Counted from the first letter of the stretch, positions 36,401 to 42,035 are shown. The stretch is DNA of 64,000 nucleotides from Owenia fusiformis (GCA_903813345.2 CAIIXF020000009.1:9976030-10040029), one strand, 5' to 3'. The notes: generated by a model from the sequence alone, not told the origin. Program-made: numbers and translations.

Positions 36401-37325
36401 ATCATGTTGAGGATTGACCCTCAAATTAATACTGTTAAACCAGTGCATTTCTTCAGTCATATGAATATCTTAATTGCTCAAGATGCCCTTTCAAGGATTG
36501 ACCCTCAAAATAATACTGTTAAACCAGTGCATTTCTTCAGTCATATGAATACCTTAATTGCTCAAGATGCCCTTTCAAGGATTGACCCTCAAATTAATAC
36601 TTTTAAACCAGTGCATTTCTTCAGTCATATGAATACCTTAATTGCTCAAGATGCCCTTTCAAGGATTGACCCTCAAATTAATACTGTTAAACCAGTGCAT
36701 TTCTTCAGTCATATGAATACCTTAATTGCTCAAGATGCCCTTTCAAGGATTGACCCTCAAATTAATACTGTTAAACCAGTGCATTTCTTCAGTCATATTA
36801 ATACCTTCATGGCTCAGGATGCCCTTTCCCTCTTTCACTCTCTGATACAAACAAGACAATACAAAATTAAGAAAATAGGGGCAGGGGTAGATAAAGAGAG
36901 GATGGTATCACTGACTTTACCCTTTGCATCCGCTTGACTGGTTCTTAGAAAATACATTTTAAACTCTTCAGTGAATTGGCAGTAAAGTTAGTAACATGTA
37001 CTACATTGACTGGAACCATCGTTTTAATGTAATATAGAGCCACCTTAAAGGCATTATGGTAAGTTATGCCCTCTCCATCTCTATCCTTCTGGATGCGACG
37101 GAGAGCTATGCTATGATATCAAAATGCCTACAGGGCAATAACCAAAAGATTATGACTGAAAGTTAGAAACACACCTTTTCTCGTGACAGGCCCCGGTTTA
37201 GCTGGTATAGATGTCGCCACAATCCTGCCATCAATAACACGGAACGGCTGCTTAATCAATGGATTCATAAAAGGAATCATTCCATTACGTAATGAAAGAA
37301 CTTGACTTGCCACTTGTTTTTCCAT
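6252..37325 (-). CDS. BicC: Bicaudal-C RNA-binding protein (17 coding exons)
   Basis: Bicaudal-C proteins bind mRNA through KH domains, recruit the CCR4-NOT deadenylase and polymerise through a C-terminal SAM domain in cytoplasmic granules. In animals they act in oogenesis, left-right patterning and kidney tubules. The join is complement of 6252-6400, 6770-6869, 7404-7549, 8109-8220, 8759-8913, 9187-9398, 9667-9943, 10309-10617, 11044-11220, 12528-12683, 17232-17444, 18369-18642, 19062-19301, 20308-20361, 27315-27473, 33381-33460 and 37175-37325. It totals 2,964 nt, or 987 residues plus stop, close to the 974 of the human protein. Every junction is GT-AG and phase-consistent. In order: KH1 C-terminal half (51-77), KH2 with GKGG (97-100), KH-like (about 149-228), KH3 with GRGG (249-252), KH-like (about 320-360), low-complexity linker, SAM (about 884-940), C-terminal IASQSGRW. 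The first-half KH1 exon with its GXXG loop was not found. Exon 8 has alternative lengths (see its entry). Confidence 0.93.
6410..6535. repeat. Small tandem duplication in BicC intron 16
   Basis: The phrase AATATCATGAGGCTTAATAT occurs twice, followed by a third partial AATATGG copy. It lies just upstream of exon 17 in transcript sense and is non-coding. Confidence 0.7.
6770..6869 (-). CDS. BicC: BicC exon 16, second half of SAM domain
   Basis: Encodes IDLATFLTLSDQDLKELGIS and on to FGARRKMLLAIA, the helix 3-5 part of a SAM domain and nearly invariant in BicC proteins. The acceptor TTGCAG and donor G|GTAAAT are both clear. It enters in phase 0 and leaves in phase 1. Confidence 0.96.
7015..7265. 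repeat. 50-bp minisatellite in BicC intron 15
   Basis: Five tandem units, period 50, each containing CAGACACTGTAAATCACTAA and ATGAAATCATGATATAATGC. The outer units are slightly diverged and the inner ones nearly identical. Confidence 0.92.
7404..7549 (-). CDS. BicC: BicC exon 15, first half of SAM domain
   Basis: After a Pro/Thr-rich lead (PPQTPVNSTPTPATD) it encodes LAELFCTLGLGKYTDLFTQQ then E, helices 1-2 of the SAM domain that mediates head-to-tail polymerisation in this family. Acceptor TTTTCAG, donor GAG|GTATTG. It joins exon 16 in phase 0 at the same place as in vertebrates, as far as I recall. Confidence 0.95.
8109..8220 (-). CDS. BicC: BicC exon 14, linker before SAM
   Basis: Encodes NNVGEDEDRDPWKDSKSHTP and on to a basic SPRRK, similar in position and character to the acidic then basic stretch just before SAM in the vertebrate protein. 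Acceptor TTTCTAG, donor A|GTAAGC. Enters phase 0, leaves phase 1. Confidence 0.85.
8759..8913 (-). CDS. BicC: BicC exon 13, RTPT/SGLGFSKSMP block
   Basis: Encodes VQKKPEGESRTPTDFWSGLG followed by FSKSMPDSAI and a tail ending GPTMGTMYE. The WSGLGFSKSMP block is a strongly conserved island in the linker of BicC proteins. Acceptor TTTTTCAG, donor GAG|GTACAA. The first codon is completed by the last base of exon 12. Confidence 0.95.
9187..9398 (-). CDS. BicC: BicC exon 12, linker with YEHKKLLATK
   Basis: Ser/Asp-rich start (NTGSRSSESGADSDTSSENK), then SPIMPRASPIMPRATN, an in-frame 21-bp duplication, then NYEHKKLLATK, which matches the conserved linker block of vertebrate BICC1. Acceptor TTTTCAG, donor G|GTTGGT. 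Confidence 0.92.
9667..9943 (-). CDS. BicC: BicC exon 11, Ser/Asn/Pro linker
   Basis: About 92 codons beginning VDLRNLSSGHNYVDIVMNKK and ending SHPSPF. Two related phrases, SPSNSCTASDLFGL and SPSNSGNGADLFGL, show an old internal duplication. It is low-complexity; identification rests on phase and position between conserved exons. Donor TC|GTGAGT, acceptor TTCCAG. Confidence 0.85.
10309..10617 (-). CDS. BicC: BicC exon 10, coding minisatellite linker
   Basis: Encodes PSSTSSSVESPSLQSPALSP then LL/SLN-type repeats: three LLN(K/N)D(T/V)S-like units and four copies of TSLNGPL(N/S)T, the latter from a 27-bp tandem repeat (positions about 10,318-10,425). Acceptor TTGCAG, donor A|GTAAGT. The array has kept frame, but length variation between individuals is likely. 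Confidence 0.88.
10693..10796. mobile_element. 104-bp MITE, ends TGTCACCACC
   Basis: Inverted ends TGTCACCACC and GGTGGTGACA bound a short interior with CTGCCATTTGTTA and AAGTTGGAGACTTTAACAAT. Three related copies occur at about 24,869-25,002, 26,726-26,835 and 45,137-45,270. It lies in BicC intron 9 close to exon 10. Confidence 0.75.
11044..11220 (-). CDS. BicC: BicC exon 9, PPPGFT linker
   Basis: Encodes VYSPMMVVTGPPPGFTQTVP followed by a Gln/Asn-rich stretch. The PPPG(F/L)T phrase corresponds to a conserved point of the vertebrate linker. Acceptor TTTACAG, donor G|GTAAAG. It accepts phase 1 from any exon 8 unit end. Confidence 0.88.
11290..11440. mobile_element. Pogo/Tigger-like MITE relic
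   Basis: The right end GTTAAGACAGGTTTTACTGT matches the inverted end seen at 19,948 and 21,373. The left end (TTGTAAACCTCTCTTATCTG) is a diverged partner. Interior similarity to the other copies (CTGAACACTTTT) supports one family. Confidence 0.55.
11772..12635 (-). repeat. BicC: Eight 108-bp units in BicC exon 8
   Basis: Period is exactly 108 bp (TAAAAGCCCC recurs at 11775, 11883, 11991, 12099, 12207, 12315, 12423 and 12531). Each unit encodes 36 residues: MYNVANSSPTT(P/L)PSPRI, then IQNLQSPRTAWTTTGAFTG. Units are nearly identical. Each ends TTTTACAG|GTATGT (minus strand), with variants: unit 2 is followed by GTATTT, units 3 and 6 end AAAG, unit 8 is followed by GTACAT. Unit 6 has TGG changed to TGA at 12,010-12,012. 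Shared variants of units 3 and 6 suggest a three-unit higher-order duplication. Confidence 0.97.
12528..12683 (-). CDS. BicC: BicC exon 8, shortest form (one repeat unit)
   Basis: Acceptor TGTTTTCAG at the 12,684 side. It encodes GMFGHNMLSINTANPLLMYN then VANSSPTTPPSPR...LQSPRTAWTTTGAFT. This matches the vertebrate region after GLTGLG with its NSS...LQSPS...PT.W order, so a single unit is the ancestral exon. The first donor is ACAG|GTATGT at 12,527-12,526. Donors at 12,420, 12,312, 12,204 and 12,096 would add one to four further units in frame. Using those at 11,988 or beyond includes the TGA in unit 6. Which donors are used is unknown. Confidence 0.85.
13330..14335. repeat. Three tandem subrepeats, left arm
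   Basis: Units start near 13,342, 13,706 and 14,080. Each has TTGGTAAGTGTCAAAGACCA, the GGGCG-TC-GCCC type palindrome (decayed in the third), ACTTGACTTTT(G/A)AGAT and a run of G residues followed by GGGCAGAGC. The third copy is shorter. Confidence 0.88.
14336..15699. other. Unique centre of the intron 7 element
   Basis: Two minus-strand frames (14,363-14,605, 80 codons; 14,849-15,049, 66 codons) are open but match no family I recognise. The segment between the arms may be the decayed body of the element. Confidence 0.4.
15700..16750. repeat. Three tandem subrepeats, right arm (inverted)
   Basis: Mirror image of the left-arm units: each has ATGAAATCCAGAA(C/T)TA, GAGATT(T/A)A, a C-rich run, ATGTATCTCAAAAGTCAA(G/C) and TGATCA(C/T)TT(A/G). 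About 340-350 bp per unit, more diverged than an exact copy of the left arm. Confidence 0.85.
17232..17444 (-). CDS. BicC: BicC exon 7, KH-like domain 2
   Basis: Encodes RITRLMEQLDVFISIKPKPK then QPSKSVIVKSIERNA and ends SLGLTGL, all diagnostic of BicC. Acceptor CTTCCAG, donor G|GTATGT. The first 34 nt with the acceptor are duplicated just upstream in transcript sense. The donor lies only about 40 bp from the large intron 7 element. Confidence 0.96.
17411..17538. repeat. 64-bp tandem duplication over exon 7 acceptor
   Basis: ACGTCTAGTTGCTCCATTAG begins at 17,411 and again at 17,475. The copies are almost identical through GGAAGTGGAAAA(G/A)GACATGAAT. Each includes the acceptor and the first 34 nt of exon 7, so two acceptors lie 64 bp apart. 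Confidence 0.95.
18369..18642 (-). CDS. BicC: BicC exon 6, KH3 domain
   Basis: Encodes GTLPVSMQMEIAPQHHLFII then GRGGMNIKHIMQRTGATIHF and LPLVLMFDMKEDQETIDQ. GRGG is the RNA-contacting GXXG loop of a canonical KH domain. Acceptor TTTCAG (phase 0), donor T|GTAAGT (phase 1). Confidence 0.97.
19062..19301 (-). CDS. BicC: BicC exon 5, KH-like domain 1
   Basis: Eighty codons, phase 0 at both ends: DLLPLVYMFELPVTGVLQPI ... TYNVTVTIKQRPKVYVTTVI ... LVEHLTGTLG. This is the GXXG-lacking KH-like domain between KH2 and KH3. Acceptor CATGTAG, donor GGG|GTAAGT. A 60-bp fragment is copied into intron 4. Confidence 0.96.
19844..19950. mobile_element. Short pogo-like MITE
   Basis: Left CTGTAAAACCTGTATACAGT and right AAGACAGGTTTTACTGTA form inverted ends around GTGAACACCT...AGGTGTTCACT, itself an inner palindrome. 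It resembles the TA-flanked family at 20,552-21,373. Confidence 0.65.
20308..20361 (-). CDS. BicC: BicC exon 4, 54-nt exon completing KH2
   Basis: Encodes exactly 18 residues, VSIAGQPLGVEQARVKIR, the last strand and helix of KH2. Acceptor TTTGTAG, donor AGA|GTAAGT. Phase 0 on both sides. It is too short to be seen as an open frame on its own. Confidence 0.95.
20492..20551 (-). pseudogene. 60-bp copy of BicC exon 5 inside intron 4
   Basis: TCGTACGATCACTGTAGTAA and the bases up to GACATTA repeat 19,136-19,196 of exon 5 with about four changes. After the adjoining MITE (20,552-21,373) the copy resumes for a few bases (TATATG) and then diverges. No splice sites accompany it, so it is a non-functional exon fragment. 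Confidence 0.85.
20552..21373. mobile_element. Pogo/Tigger-like element with TA target
   Basis: Inverted ends CAGTAAAACCTGTCC and GCAGGTTTTACTG are flanked by TA on both sides, the target duplication of the Tc1/mariner-pogo superfamily. The 822-bp interior repeats GTAGGGAAAACCTCTGAACA-like blocks and has no transposase frame. It sits inside a copied piece of BicC exon 5. Confidence 0.85.
21376..24860. other. BicC intron 4, AT-rich, no feature supported
   Basis: Part of the about 7-kb intron between exons 3 and 4. Apart from a TTTG microsatellite near 24,167-24,182 and AT-rich short duplications (for example TTCAAATGAATATATTA near 22,187-22,220), I see no coding or RNA feature. Confidence 0.5.
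24869..25002. mobile_element. TGTCACC-type MITE, second copy
   Basis: Shares CCATTTGTTACAGACACCAA, AACACCATCCACA and the right end GGTGGTGACA with the copy at 10,693. The left end is altered (TGTTACCATT). An inner duplication of AACACCAAC lengthens it. Confidence 0.65.
25230..25630. repeat. Irregular AT-rich tandem repeat
   Basis: Many imperfect copies of ATGAACATATTGTAGTTCTA and its relatives (TATAAACATATTGTAGTATT), unit about 20 bp with alternating variants. It lies in BicC intron 4 and is non-coding. Confidence 0.85.
25631..26725. other. BicC intron 4 continued, nothing recognised
   Basis: AT-rich with no long frame. The TCCTTGCTCATTCCTCTCTT block near 25,719 resembles 40,270-40,300, a dispersed repeat fragment. 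Confidence 0.4.
26726..26835. mobile_element. TGTCACC-type MITE, third copy (decayed ends)
   Basis: Contains CTGCCATTTGTTACAGATGC, ACACCATCCACAAAAAGTTT and CCATAACAATTTG as in the other copies. Its termini are eroded. Confidence 0.55.
27315..27473 (-). CDS. BicC: BicC exon 3, KH2 domain core
   Basis: Fifty-three codons: SNRVTLKMDVSHTEHSHVIG then KGGNQIKAVMQDTGCHIHFP and DSNRSSQGEKSNQ. The GKGG loop and the HIHFPDSNR strand are almost invariant in BicC. Acceptor ATTTCAG, donor CAG|GTAAGC, phase 0 at both ends. Confidence 0.97.
27536..27650. repeat. Relic related to the pogo-like MITE family
   Basis: TAAACACCTCTCTATGTGAA, GAACACCTGCCAATCTGAAC and GTAGACACATTTTACTATA resemble the interior and right end of the 11,290-11,440 copy. 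Termini are not intact. Confidence 0.45.
27651..28700. other. BicC intron 2, no feature supported
   Basis: AT-rich DNA. The minor open frames here have no recognisable protein character. Confidence 0.4.
28700..28885. repeat. Dispersed repeat with long C tract
   Basis: Contains GTGAACCCCCTCCCCCTGGA, AAAAGTGAACCAG, an about 30-base C run (about 28,822-28,852) and GGCAAAGGCTGGCTACAGGC. Related copies lie at about 32,020-32,185, 34,960-35,050 and, inverted, 40,685-40,890. Confidence 0.75.
28886..31230. other. BicC intron 2 continued, nothing recognised
   Basis: Short frames only. The stretch 29,330-29,480 is richer in CpG (GAACGAATC, CATACGAAC repeats) and may be a decayed mobile element, but I found no paired ends. 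Confidence 0.4.
31230..31345. repeat. About 20-bp degenerate tandem repeat
   Basis: Four to five copies of TATGTGATAACATGTGCTTT with changes. It lies in BicC intron 2. Confidence 0.7.
31459..31552 (+). repeat. tRNA-like (Ser/Leu-type) SINE or tRNA pseudogene
   Basis: GTCGAGTTGGCCGAGAGGGC carries an A-box typical of Ser/Leu tRNA. GCGAGTTCGAGAGG about 70 bases on resembles a damaged B-box. The acceptor stem does not close, so I do not call a functional tRNA. Confidence 0.5.
32020..32185. repeat. Dispersed GGCTACAGGCCTG repeat, second copy
   Basis: Shares CAGTTTTTCACCATTCTGAC, AAGTGAACCCCTCCCCCTAG and CTGGCTACAGGCCTG with the copy at 28,700-28,885, without the long C tract. Confidence 0.75.
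32186..33380. other. BicC intron 2 near exon 2
   Basis: AT-rich. A short G tract occurs at 33,200-33,211. No gene is visible. Confidence 0.4.
33381..33460 (-). CDS. BicC: BicC exon 2, C-terminal half of KH1
   Basis: After the split Asp codon it encodes PHIKVMGRPEDVNQAKEQVM and TVLDTK, matching the last strand and helix of KH1 in vertebrate BICC1. Acceptor CTTTCAG, donor AAG|GTTAGT. Enters in phase 1, leaves in phase 0. Partial copies of its 5' half lie immediately upstream in transcript sense. Confidence 0.96.
33419..33800. repeat. Three tandem units, two with BicC exon 2 fragments
   Basis: Units of about 130 bp start at 33,420, 33,553 and 33,681. Each holds GTTTACATCTTCTGGG(C/A)G, CATCACTTTAATATGTGGGT, CTGAAAGTATAAAG and ATATTCATTCTCCT. 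The first is the real exon 2. The other two keep the acceptor and 44 nt of exon sequence, then run into TAATCAAGGAC instead of the rest of the exon. Confidence 0.93.
33801..34955. other. BicC intron 1, AT-rich
   Basis: Contains two related blocks, near 34,395-34,530 and 34,565-34,715 (CATGCTTCCT, TTTTATGTTAT, TTGCAGA, AGAGAACTTCATCTAC-like), an old direct duplication of about 165 bp. No coding feature. Confidence 0.5.
34956..35050. repeat. Dispersed GGCTATGCCCCTG repeat fragment
   Basis: TTGCACCCCCCCTAACTGAA followed by CGCGCCCCCCCCCCTGACTG and AAAGCTGGCTATGCCCCTG. It is a relative of the 28.7-kb repeat. Confidence 0.5.
35599..35768 (+). repeat. 57-bp minisatellite, three units
   Basis: AGGAAAAGGATTTCATATGT recurs at 35,601, 35,658 and 35,715. 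The period is a multiple of three, so a plus-strand frame RRKRISYVNKRGDAMKDVP stays open. It lies antisense in BicC intron 1. I read it as non-coding. Confidence 0.9.
35769..36199. repeat. Mixed repeat DNA (GTGTTCACTAAAG motifs)
   Basis: GAAGTGTTCACTAAAGGAAA and later GAGAGGTGTTTGTTATAGAG resemble the interior of the pogo-like MITEs. A left half-site, ACAGTAAAACC, is at 35,321. Probably one decayed element from about 35,320 to 35,960. Confidence 0.4.
36410..36830 (+). repeat. 84-bp minisatellite, five units
   Basis: AGGATTGACCCTCAAATTAA recurs every 84 bp. In the plus strand the units stay open as RIDPQINTVKPVHFFSHMNT then LIAQDALS, inside a 245-codon frame (36,200-36,937). Substitutions change residues as freely as not. 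I treat it as a non-coding array inside BicC intron 1. Confidence 0.92.
37175..37325 (-). CDS. BicC: BicC first coding exon seen (alternative N-terminus)
   Basis: Begins GATGG just after AAGTAG, a possible acceptor, and encodes 50 residues: MEKQVASQVLSLRNGMIPFM then NPLIKQPFRVIDGRIVATSI and PAKPGPVTRK. The donor AAAG|GTGTGT leaves one G, which completes the Asp codon of exon 2 exactly, giving VTRK-DPHIKV where vertebrates have KSKK-DPHIKV. The segment is less AT-rich than its surroundings. It does not resemble the usual KH1 first half and carries no GXXG loop. It may be an alternative first exon, or a chance frame with the true exon outside the window. Confidence 0.6.
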
Positions 37326-37794
37326 CCTACTTAGGTGATTGCACTGTGATTTCTAAAGTTCTTGGGTGATTGCTAAAGTTTTGAAGTGATCGCTTATTTT
37401 GGTTGAGTGATTGCTTATGTTGTCATGGTTTTTAACTGTATATTTGTACTTATTACTAATGACTACTGATAACAACAATGAGTTCTTTGTTTGTGTTTCC
37501 TGTAATAATGTCAGATGCAAGTCTGCGCTTTTGTTTTCAGATCAATCTGATGGTTCATCCTTGCATATAAAGAGATAGCAACATATCAATAATACTGACA
37601 TTGATCTACTTCTAATTATTAGGTTAAACTTTTTTAATAGATATTTTCAAGAGTATATCGTCACCTTAACTTTTCACCTTGTATATTTTGATATTTATTT
37701 TTTCTTTCATCGAGTCATGTTTCGCTTTCTTTGATCTCCCAATGATTTCACAAATATGAATGAGTACATTAGAGTACTATAAACCAGATCTGAT

Positions 37795-37920
37795 GCTGAT
37801 CAAATCCCAATGCTGATGATCAAATCCTAAAACTGATGATCAAATCCTGATGCTGATGATCAAATCCTAAAGTTGATGATCAAATCCCAATGTTGATCAT
37901 CAAATACAAAGGTTGACAAA
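37795..37920. repeat. About 20-bp tandem repeat
   Basis: About six copies of GCTGATGATCAAATCCTAAA with variants (CCCAATG, CCTGATG). It is upstream of the BicC coding start. Confidence 0.85.
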
Positions 37921-38867
37921 ATTCAAATCCTGATTTCTCAAAGTTAATGTTATCAAAAGTAAAGTGTCACCATTCACCATTCTGTTCAAACTAAATCTAA
38001 TCCAAATACAACATCATATCTAAATCACATCTTAATCTAAATCCAGGTAAGACCTTATTTGGTTTACTCTCAGCTCAGTCCATTATTTTCATAACTTAAT
38101 ACATCTTGAAATCTTAGACACTGTTTTGTGTTTATATCTATAGAATGGTCTCTCTTTACATCGGAATGATTTAAATCCAGGTCGTATAGTTTAGTGTAAT
38201 CTTAAATCCTCTCGCAAATGCACTCTATGCACTGTTGACTGACTGAATATATTTCGTAAACCTCAACTCTTAAAACATGGGATGTGAATGTCTCTGTATT
38301 AGTATTAAGTTGTCACTTTTTCCAATATTGAATCACTCCTTTTGCCAAAACTTCTGCTCATTCAGGTGTGAACCCATAGGTTGTATTTGTAGGTAAGGCC
38401 AAACCCGTTCAAAAAATGTTATTTTAGTTGTGTCTTTTTCAGTTGATTGGTCTTAAAAATTTGAATAAAGTGTCCGAGTTTTTGGTATTTCTTTACAATT
38501 TGGAAAATTCACTTTATGACTGTTTCATTCTTATATTGATATGTGTTTAGTTTTTCACTGTATTTTGCATTTGAAAACAGAGCAGCTTAACGTTTATCTC
38601 ATTTAAGAATGTAGTCTACACCACTGGCCTACCCTGAAAGAGTTGTATACTTCTTAAATACATGTTGAATATTTGTCAAAAGTGTCATATGTATAGACTT
38701 CGCTATAGCATTAATAAAAAATACATGATATTCGTGTATTCGGTCATAATTATAGAGATTTAAGAAAAGTTATTCAATCTTACAAAAAATGAGAAGTAAA
38801 ATTATAATGGACCTCCATGAAATCATATTAAAGGGTTGTGGTTTGGTCACCAAATATGACTCATCTG
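37921..38867. other. No feature supported
   Basis: AT-rich DNA upstream of the BicC coding exon. It could be promoter or intron. I see no core promoter element I would defend. Confidence 0.4.
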
Positions 38868-39708
38868 TTAAAGTCCCCGTCTAAAGTTTGAAAATATTTT
38901 TTTATCATTCATTTACTATTTGTCATGACTTAAAAAGTTATTCTAGAGATTTTTGAAAGAAAAAATTTTTTTGAAAAAAAAGTTGTGAGCATTTCATTTT
39001 TCAAATATTCAAATTTCCCGCCATTTTTCAAAAAAAGTTGACATTTTTTAATCATCAAATATTTCTTAATGCATTTCAAAAAAGATTATCTTTTTAACAC
39101 CAATGCAAAGATTGATCAAAGGACACACTATTTCAATAATAAAATGCCATATTTAAAGGGCCACTTCAATGTTTTAGCATATCAAAAATATTTTGCACCA
39201 TTAGTGATGTCACTAAGGTACCAAAAACTTTTTGAAAAAAATTGAAATTTTTTTTTCGACGTCAATCTTTTCTAATTATCCTAGACTTCAATAATATACC
39301 AATGTTGATTGTCTAACCAGGTTAAAAGGAAGAATATATTATGTTTTAGATATCATTGTACCATTGGTTTCTATGAGAACTAGAATTTTTAAATGCATTT
39401 TTCTCAGAACCATTTTCATGCACTGATAAGTTCATTTCTCGCTTATTTATGAACCGATTTTCTTAATTTTTTCGGCAAAAAACATGTGAGGATGAATGCT
39501 TTGCATTGGTATGTGTTGTTGCTAATTAAAAGATATGTGTGACCTCTAGAAGTTAGTTTTAAATAAATTCACAAATTTTAGAACAAAAAGTCTATCAAAA
39601 ACCACTTTTTGAAATTAAAAAAAAAAGTTTCACATATCACACTTTGATAACATTGGGTAAGACTACAATATAAGCCAAAGTGGTTTAAACTTTAGATGGG
39701 GACTTTAA
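38868..39708. mobile_element. TTAA-flanked MITE
   Basis: TTAA at 38,868-38,871 and 39,705-39,708 flank inverted ends AGTCCCCGTCTAAAGTTTGA and its partner (left G, right A, at one site). The 833-bp interior is very AT-rich with no frame. TTAA duplication is typical of piggyBac-like elements, though the terminal bases differ from classical piggyBac. Confidence 0.75.
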
Positions 39709-40473
39709 AAGGTGAAGTTAGTAAAAGTGCAACATTTTCATTTGTTTGATTTCACTCCTTTAAAAGAAAGCTTCAGCTACCAAATTAATTAGCACTGAAA
39801 TTCAGGGAGGTGAAATTATACAAATAATTCTTATAACAATTTCTACTCTGATATTATAAATTAAATGCTAAAGCTGTTAAAAATGCTTTGTTTTTTTACT
39901 AATTCTTATGATTTAGCACAGATTGTTGAATTCAAATTCATAATAAAAAGCTCAGTGCTAAAAAACTGAAAGCATGTTGAAATATTAATGAGTTTGTTAA
40001 AAAATTAATAGACACTTGCAGTTAATAATTTTTAATATGTTGAAAATGAAATTGCCCACCCATGACTAAAAACTCAAAAAATTAAAAACTTGTTAACTGA
40101 GCCAGCTCATTTATCACAAAGTGAGCATGCACTTTATTTTGAATTTTGAATTCTATTCAAAATATAAATTGATACATATACAATCTATAAATCGCCATCG
40201 GTCACTAAAAATTAAGAAAAACGTGTTCCTAAATAATTATGAATGTTATCTAAATGCCTGTTTACTTTATTCCTTGCTAATTCCTTTCTTTTAGTCTATT
40301 TTGCATTTAAAACATGGCCACCATGAATTTTTCGATATTTGATGACACACCTGTGAAAGAGGCTAAACTTGGCAGTTTATTGTCTGTTCTGTTGTCTGTG
40401 CTTTAATTTGACAGGAAGCACATAGAGGGGACCCAGTTGAAGCATAAGAGGGGGAGAAACCCCAGGGCTCAAA
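39709..40473. other. No gene; short ORF with strong start context
   Basis: Mostly AT-rich. At 40,314 and 40,323 on the plus strand there are ATGs in good context (GGCCACCATGA), opening a frame of under 30 codons (MATMNFSIFDDTPVKEAKLG...) that stops quickly. I do not call it a gene. Confidence 0.35.
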
Positions 40474-40647
40474 GATGACATACGCTTATAATGTAAATCT
40501 GTATTGAGAAGACATCGTCGCTGATTGGTTTGCGAGTCGATCGTTGATTGGTTTAAAACTAGGTCAATTTGAAAACTTTGAAAATTAAGATGGAGGGTAA
40601 GTACTTCCGGAAAAGGAGGTGCGCGAAGGAGGAAATCGTATGTCATC
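40474..40647. mobile_element. 174-bp MITE-like unit, 11-bp inverted ends
   Basis: GATGACATACG at the left and CGTATGTCATC at the right. The interior has GATTGGTTTGCGAGTCGATC with a second GATTGGTTT copy. No target duplication is obvious. Confidence 0.5.
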
Positions 40648-40684
40648 AATGATTTCTAATTAAATCATGGGGTTTTCCCTCCTC

Positions 40685-40890
40685 TTTTGTAGCATAAAGC
40701 CAGCTTTTGCCAAGGGGTTTCACTTTTGAAAAAATTACAGGGGTTCACTTTTGAAAATTAAGGTCCAAAAATGGCCAAAATCACTTAAAAAGTGCCCAGA
40801 ATGGTGAAAAACTGCATCATTTTAAAAAACGCTTTGTGGGGGGGAGCTCACTCAAACCTATTGAACCTCCCCCTGGCTACGGACCTATAA
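40685..40890. repeat. Dispersed repeat, inverted copy
   Basis: TTTTGTAGCATAAAGCCAGC, GCCAAGGGGTTTCACTTTTG and AATGGTGAAAAACTGCATCA are the reverse of the 28.7- and 32.0-kb repeats. Confidence 0.7.
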
Positions 40891-41689
40891 GGGCTACCAT
40901 AGGTCACTCTCATAAAGCAAATATGTTATGTCATGATTGAGCACCGGAAAATATCTTAGAAATATATTCAGGTACATCTTTTGGCGGTATATTTTGAAAA
41001 ATCCCATTTCTATAAAAAAAGCCTTTATAAAAATGAAGCTTAAATGTTCATTATAAAGGAAGCTGCGTCCTTCAAATGTTTCTCGAACACTAAGAAAATA
41101 TAATATAAAACTTTACTATGATTCATTTAAAGTTTTTAATCTATACCAAAATTATTAGTACAAAGACTTGAAAAGAGAGATGTGAAAAGACTTCCTTGTT
41201 TTGGGAAACCACTAATTCAAGGGCTTTCATTCAAGAAATTATTTGCTGTTAATAAGTAGGCCATTTAGGATGGAGTGATGACGACGTCACAGATTTGTTT
41301 AAGAACTCAGAAATCCTGAAATCAGAAACCACACAGCAAGATATTGCATGCCTGCTGGGTAGAAAGAAGTATGAAAGACCAATCGCCTGATTTTATAGAA
41401 ATTGATGGGGAAATTTACTATGCCTTTTATAATTCAATTTTGAACACGGAAGATGGAAGCTTAGTCAGGCAATCTATATCTTAATGACAAAACTTAGAAT
41501 CCTTAATCTCCTGGCATTGTCAACGAAATCATCACAATATTGGAATCTATATAAGAACTAATAATTAGTGTGATTTGTAAGTTATATAGAAAATACAGCA
41601 TGGCCATGACATAGTCCACCTTACCTTGCATATGGGTTCCTGTATGAAACTGTTTGAACAAACTAAGTTTGGAAAAGTCCTTTTAATGC
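40891..41689. other. No feature supported
   Basis: AT-rich, short frames only. Confidence 0.4.
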
Positions 41690-42035
41690 CGATATGTAGC
41701 ATGAGATGGTCCCTCTAGTTGTTAAAAGTAAGTATGAGATGGTCCCTTTGATTTCAACATAAACTGTGAAATGGTCCCTCTGGTTTGAAAATTGTGCATG
41801 AGATGGTCTCTCTGATTTCAACATAAAATGTGAGATGGTCTCTGGTTTGAAATTAGTGCATGAGATGGTCTCTCTGATTTCAACATAAAATGTGAGATGG
41901 TCTCTAGTTTGAAAATAGTGCATGAGATGATCTCTCTGATTTCAACATAAAATGTTAGATTGTCTCTAGTTTGGAAATAGTATATGAAATGGTCCCTCTG
42001 ACTCAACATAAACTGTGAGATGGCCCCTCTGATCT
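41690..42035. repeat. About 60-bp tandem repeat, five to six units
   Basis: Alternating TGAGATGGTC(C/T)CTCTGATTT-CAACATAAA and GTTTGAAAATAGTGCATGAG blocks. Degenerate copies; open minus-strand frames here are by-products of the repeat. Confidence 0.88.

Noticed and set aside
36200-36937. 245-codon plus-strand frame as a gene
   Set aside because: Most of it is an 84-bp tandem repeat, which stays open because the period is a multiple of three. There is no recognisable domain, and it is antisense in a BicC intron.
40314-40400. Short plus-strand ORF with near-ideal start context
   Set aside because: Fewer than 30 codons, no splice donor, and located in DNA resembling a dispersed repeat.
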